Source: Mucilaginibacter oryzae
Lineage (GTDB): Bacteria > Bacteroidota > Bacteroidia > Sphingobacteriales > Sphingobacteriaceae
Direction of reading: 5' to 3'
Assembly (NCBI RefSeq): GCF_003148845.1
Contig: NZ_QGHA01000004.1
Location: 434,001-498,000, forward strand
DNA: 64,000 nucleotides
In this document: piece after piece, positions 60,898 through 64,000 of the stretch
How the letters are laid out: every line of letters begins with the position of its first letter
Position numbering within the stretch: position 1 is the stretch's first letter
The notes under the pieces: generated by a model
Database searches by the model: none
Told to the model about the DNA's origin: nothing
Seen by the model: the letters and a program-made list of their open reading frames with translations, nothing else
Program-made: the position numbers and the translations under genes

Positions 60898-62301
60898 ATG
60901 TTAAACACTAATTCAAAAAAATTACTCCTGTTTTTTTTGAGTGTTTTATATGTCTTACACGTACAAGCTCAGCAACAAATCCTGTCCATTAAGGATGCTG
61001 AACAAATGGCCCTTGCTAACTATGCTTCCATCAAGTCGAAGGCAAACCAGCTTAACGCCTCTAAGGCATACCTCAAAGAAACAAAAACGGAGTACCTGCC
61101 GGATGTCAATTTCTCCGCGCAGCAGGACTACGGTACGGTGAACGGCCAAAACGGGCCATCGTACGGTTACCGCGGCCTTTCGGTATCCTCATCAGGACCG
61201 GCCCTGGCCAAACAAAACTGGAACGCAGCTTTTGGAGCCCTCTATTTAACCAACGTAAGCTGGGACTTTTTTGCCTTCGGCAGATCGAAGCAGCGTATCG
61301 GCGTACAGAAAACCATCGTATCGCGTGATGAGACCGACCTTGCGCAGGAGCAGTTTCAGCACCAGGTACGCGTGGCGGCTACTTATCTTAACTTACTGGC
61401 AGCCCAACAGCTTGCCAAAGCACAGCAGGATAACCTTAACCGCGCCAAACAACTGCAAACCGTAGTTGTGGCACGTGTAAAGAACGGGCTAAACCCGGGC
61501 GTTGACTCATCTTTAGCTAACGCCGAGGTATCAAACGCTAAAATAGCCCTGACCAACGCGCAGCAAACCGTTCAGGACCAAAGCAACCAGCTTTCTATTT
61601 ACCTGGGCATCCCGCCGCAGGAGTTTCTGCTGGACAGCGCTTTCATCACCAAACAGCCCAACAACCTCGAAGCCCTGAGTTCAGTAGCTGCAAGCGATCA
61701 TCCTACCCTCAAATTTTACCAAAACAGGATCAACGTAAGCGATCAGCAGGCTAAATACCTCCGCACCTTCGCCATGCCAACGTTCAGTTTATTTGGCGTT
61801 TACCAGGGCAGGGGTTCCGGCTTTAATTCGGATTATGCCGTTAACCAGGATAGCTACACAGGCAGTTACGGCGCAGGTGTTGACCCTACGCGTTTTAACT
61901 ATCTTTTTGGCATAGGCGTGGTATGGAACTTTACCAGCGTTTTCCGTACCCATTACCAGGTACAATCGCAAAAGTTTACCTCGCAGCAATATAAAAACGA
62001 TTACGAACTGGTTGACAAGCAATTGAAGGCCCAGCAATCATTAGCCGAAACACGGATAGCCAACGCGCTCAAAAACGCGAACGAGGTGCCTGTTGAGGTC
62101 AGCGCAGCCAACAACGCTTACATTCAGAAATATACGCTGTATAAAAACGGCCTGTCAAACATCGTTGATTTTACGCAGGCGCTTTATACCCTTAACCGGG
62201 CCGAGATCGATAAGTACATCGCCCTGAACAATGTATGGCAGGCGCTGCTTTATAAATCGGCATCAACCGGCGATTTCGGGTTATTCATCAATAATTTTTA
62301 A
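60898..62301 (+). CDS. TolC-family outer membrane efflux protein
   Basis: 467 residues from the ATG at 60898. A signal peptide ends H-V-Q-A-Q (residues 20-24). The two TolC repeat halves are visible: long coiled helices with A-T-Y-L-N-L-L-A-A-Q-Q-L-A-K-A-Q-Q-D-N-L and the second with L-K-A-Q-Q-S-L-A-E-T-R-I-A-N-A. It forms the outer membrane channel for the RND pump encoded 18 bases downstream. Confidence 0.93.
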   Translation: MLNTNSKKLLLFFLSVLYVLHVQAQQQILSIKDAEQMALANYASIKSKANQLNASKAYLKETKTEYLPDVNFSAQQDYGTVNGQNGPSYGYRGLSVSSSGPALAKQNWNAAFGALYLTNVSWDFFAFGRSKQRIGVQKTIVSRDETDLAQEQFQHQVRVAATYLNLLAAQQLAKAQQDNLNRAKQLQTVVVARVKNGLNPGVDSSLANAEVSNAKIALTNAQQTVQDQSNQLSIYLGIPPQEFLLDSAFITKQPNNLEALSSVAASDHPTLKFYQNRINVSDQQAKYLRTFAMPTFSLFGVYQGRGSGFNSDYAVNQDSYTGSYGAGVDPTRFNYLFGIGVVWNFTSVFRTHYQVQSQKFTSQQYKNDYELVDKQLKAQQSLAETRIANALKNANEVPVEVSAANNAYIQKYTLYKNGLSNIVDFTQALYTLNRAEIDKYIALNNVWQALLYKSASTGDFGLFINNF

Positions 62302-62319
62302 CTGTTACACACATATACA

Positions 62320-64000
62320 ATGGGAATGATAAAAGGGGCGCTGCAAAAACCAATTACAATATTGGTTATCGTAGCCGGGCTGTTCTTCTTCGGTATAAAC
62401 GCGGTACGTACCATCAAGATCGATATATTTCCGGATCTTAACCTGCCGGTTATTTACGTATCGCACCCATACGGCGGTTTCACCCCAAACCAAATGGAAG
62501 CTTATTTCGGTAAGCAATATGTTAACCTGTTGCTTTTTGTATCGGGCGTAAAAAGCATCGAAACCAAAAACATCCAGGGCTTAACCTTAATAAAAGTTAC
62601 TTTTTACGAGGGCACTAACATGGCCCAGGCCGCGGCGGAGGTCACGAGTTATACCAACCGCGCCCAGGCCAGTTTCCCGCAAGGGTCGCAGCCGCCATTT
62701 ATTCTGCGCTTTGATGCCTCAACGCTGCCGGTTGGTCAGCTGGTGTTGAGCAGCGCCACCCGCAGCAATAACGAATTGCTTGATTATGCTTTGGTTTATG
62801 TACGTTCGTCGTTTACCTCTATCCCGGGGCTTGTTGCACCGGCTCCTTTTGGCGGTAACCAGCGTACTATCCTGATCAAGGCAGATCCCAACCTGTTACG
62901 CGCGCACAACCTAACGCCCGATCAGGTGGTGGTAGCCCTGCGCGAAAACAACCAGAACACCCCGGCAGGTAACGTGCGCATCGGCGATTACAATTACCTT
63001 GCGCCATCCAACACCACCATAAAAAAAGTGCAGGATTTTGGCGATATCCCCCTTTATAAAAACGGCATCCAAACGGTGTTTATGAAGGATGTAGCCACTA
63101 TTGAAGATGGTGCCGATATCACCAACGGTTACGCGCTTATTAACGGTAAACGTTCGGTATACCTGCCCATCACCAAATCGGCCACGGCTTCTACATGGGA
63201 TGTGGTACAAAACCTCAAAAAGGCGCTGCCCCGCTTCCAGGCTTTACTGCCCGAAGATGTGAAGCTCTCTTTCGTGTTCGATCAGTCGGTGTATGTAATT
63301 AACGCCGTAAAAAGTCTGGCTGAAGAGGGCGCTATCGGCGCGGTACTTACCGGCTTGATGGTATTGCTGTTTCTGGGCGATAAACGCGGCGCGCTTATCG
63401 TGATCCTTACTATCCCAACCTGTATCATTTCGGCCATCTTCTTCCTGTCGCTGGCGCACCAAACCATCAACATCATGACGTTGAGCGGCTTATCGCTGGC
63501 TATCGGCATCCTGGTAGACGAATCGACGGTAACCATCGAAAACATCCACCAGCACTTTGATATGGGCAAGCCTAAAGCTTTGGCTATCTGGGATGCCTGT
63601 AAGGAGATCGCGTTCCCTAAATTGCTGATCCTGTTCTGTATCCTGGCGGTGTTTGCACCGGCCTTTACCATGAACGGCATCCCGGGCGCCCTGTTCCTGC
63701 CGCTGGCATTGGCTATCGGTTTCTCCATGATCGTGTCTTACTTCCTGGCACAAACCTTTGTACCTATCATGGCCAACTGGATCATGATCAACAAGCACGA
63801 AGACCACAGCCATAAGGATGGTTTCGCTTTAGAGGATGAAGGCGAACCCTGGGAGCAGAAAGAAAAAGTGATGAAATCCGTTCTTGAGCACAAAGATCAT
63901 AAAGCCACCAGGTTTGATCAATTCAGGGATAGCTTTATGCGCCTGATGGAGCGCATGCTGCCCAAACGCAAGTTACTGGTAACAATTTATTTGTTAGGCG
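62320..64000 (+). CDS. RND-family efflux permease, N-terminal part (continues beyond the window)
   Basis: 560 codons from the ATG at 62320, open to the window end, so roughly half of a usual RND permease. First membrane segment at about 11-28 (I-T-I-L-V-I-V-A-G-L-F-F-F-G), then the porter domain (F-P-D-L-N-L-P-V-I-Y-V). The membrane bundle begins at about 340 (G-A-V-L-T-G-L-M-V-L-L-F-L-G), with the proton-relay region T-L-S-G-L-S-L-A-I-G-I-L-V-D-E-S-T-V-T-I-E-N (AcrB has D-D-A-I-V-V-V-E-N there). No membrane fusion protein gene lies between it and TolC; it may follow outside. Substrate unknown. Confidence 0.93.
   Translation, partial: MGMIKGALQKPITILVIVAGLFFFGINAVRTIKIDIFPDLNLPVIYVSHPYGGFTPNQMEAYFGKQYVNLLLFVSGVKSIETKNIQGLTLIKVTFYEGTNMAQAAAEVTSYTNRAQASFPQGSQPPFILRFDASTLPVGQLVLSSATRSNNELLDYALVYVRSSFTSIPGLVAPAPFGGNQRTILIKADPNLLRAHNLTPDQVVVALRENNQNTPAGNVRIGDYNYLAPSNTTIKKVQDFGDIPLYKNGIQTVFMKDVATIEDGADITNGYALINGKRSVYLPITKSATASTWDVVQNLKKALPRFQALLPEDVKLSFVFDQSVYVINAVKSLAEEGAIGAVLTGLMVLLFLGDKRGALIVILTIPTCIISAIFFLSLAHQTINIMTLSGLSLAIGILVDESTVTIENIHQHFDMGKPKALAIWDACKEIAFPKLLILFCILAVFAPAFTMNGIPGALFLPLALAIGFSMIVSYFLAQTFVPIMANWIMINKHEDHSHKDGFALEDEGEPWEQKEKVMKSVLEHKDHKATRFDQFRDSFMRLMERMLPKRKLLVTIYLLG

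Overview
The window is a stretch of Bacteroidota chromosome, most likely from the family Sphingobacteriaceae and probably close to Mucilaginibacter or Pedobacter. Evidence: a SusC/SusD pair, many lipoproteins with a Cys lipobox, almost no Shine-Dalgarno sequences, promoters of the TTTG-N17-23-TAnnTTTG type, bacillithiol synthesis (BshB1), the gene order nusB-DUF1573-yajC-YbbR-coaE, and a high density of short palindromic intergenic repeats. The genus is inferred, not proven.

Layout. 1-7.0 kb is the end of a polysaccharide utilisation locus: SusC C-terminus, SusD, a LamG lipoprotein, two paralogous GH144-type (PF10091) glucanases and an exported alpha/beta hydrolase. It probably captures a beta-glucan, with beta-1,2-glucan the best guess from GH144. 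7.0-19 kb is mostly housekeeping (YebC, threonine dehydrogenase, Asd, Cmk, ArfB, an LpxR-like protein, Lon). It also holds a protein built from seven G-F-K-P-R-F motifs, a REP cluster and the remnant of an SRPBCC gene. 19-24.8 kb is a compact minus-strand block: DUF5522, an MBL exonuclease, coaE, YbbR, yajC, a DUF1573 lipoprotein, nusB, then a leucine-dehydrogenase-like gene that has Tyr at the position of the catalytic Lys. 24.9-27.8 kb is an AT-rich accessory island with a tight operon (small membrane peptide, papain-like C/H peptidase and two unrecognised proteins) and two lipoproteins. 28-54.8 kb is core metabolism and stress: an aminotransferase IV, RluA, a PAS-PAS-GAF histidine kinase, lysine 6-aminotransferase, BshB1, GPx, Rsh, Fur, PurA, PabB, M1 and M48 peptidases, PlsY, NadC and GpmI. 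55-58.3 kb is a glycan/lipid-carrier locus (GT87, GT2, polysaccharide deacetylase) marked by three copies of one 16-bp dyad. tRNA-Arg(TCT) follows. The right end has a GH8 glucanase and a LysR regulator, divergent from a TolC-RND efflux operon that runs off the window.

The non-coding DNA is unusually structured. There are about ten intergenic repeat families, including a REP/BIME cluster, a 60-bp perfect palindrome and a MITE-like element with a 9-bp target duplication. Three genes (bshB1, pabB, gpmI) have exactly four bases between the -7 box and the start codon, which predicts leaderless mRNAs.

Start codons were chosen by hand. Several reading frames open upstream of the true start, and these were trimmed to the ATG, GTG or TTG that fits the family. 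All family names come from recognition of motifs; no database search was run.
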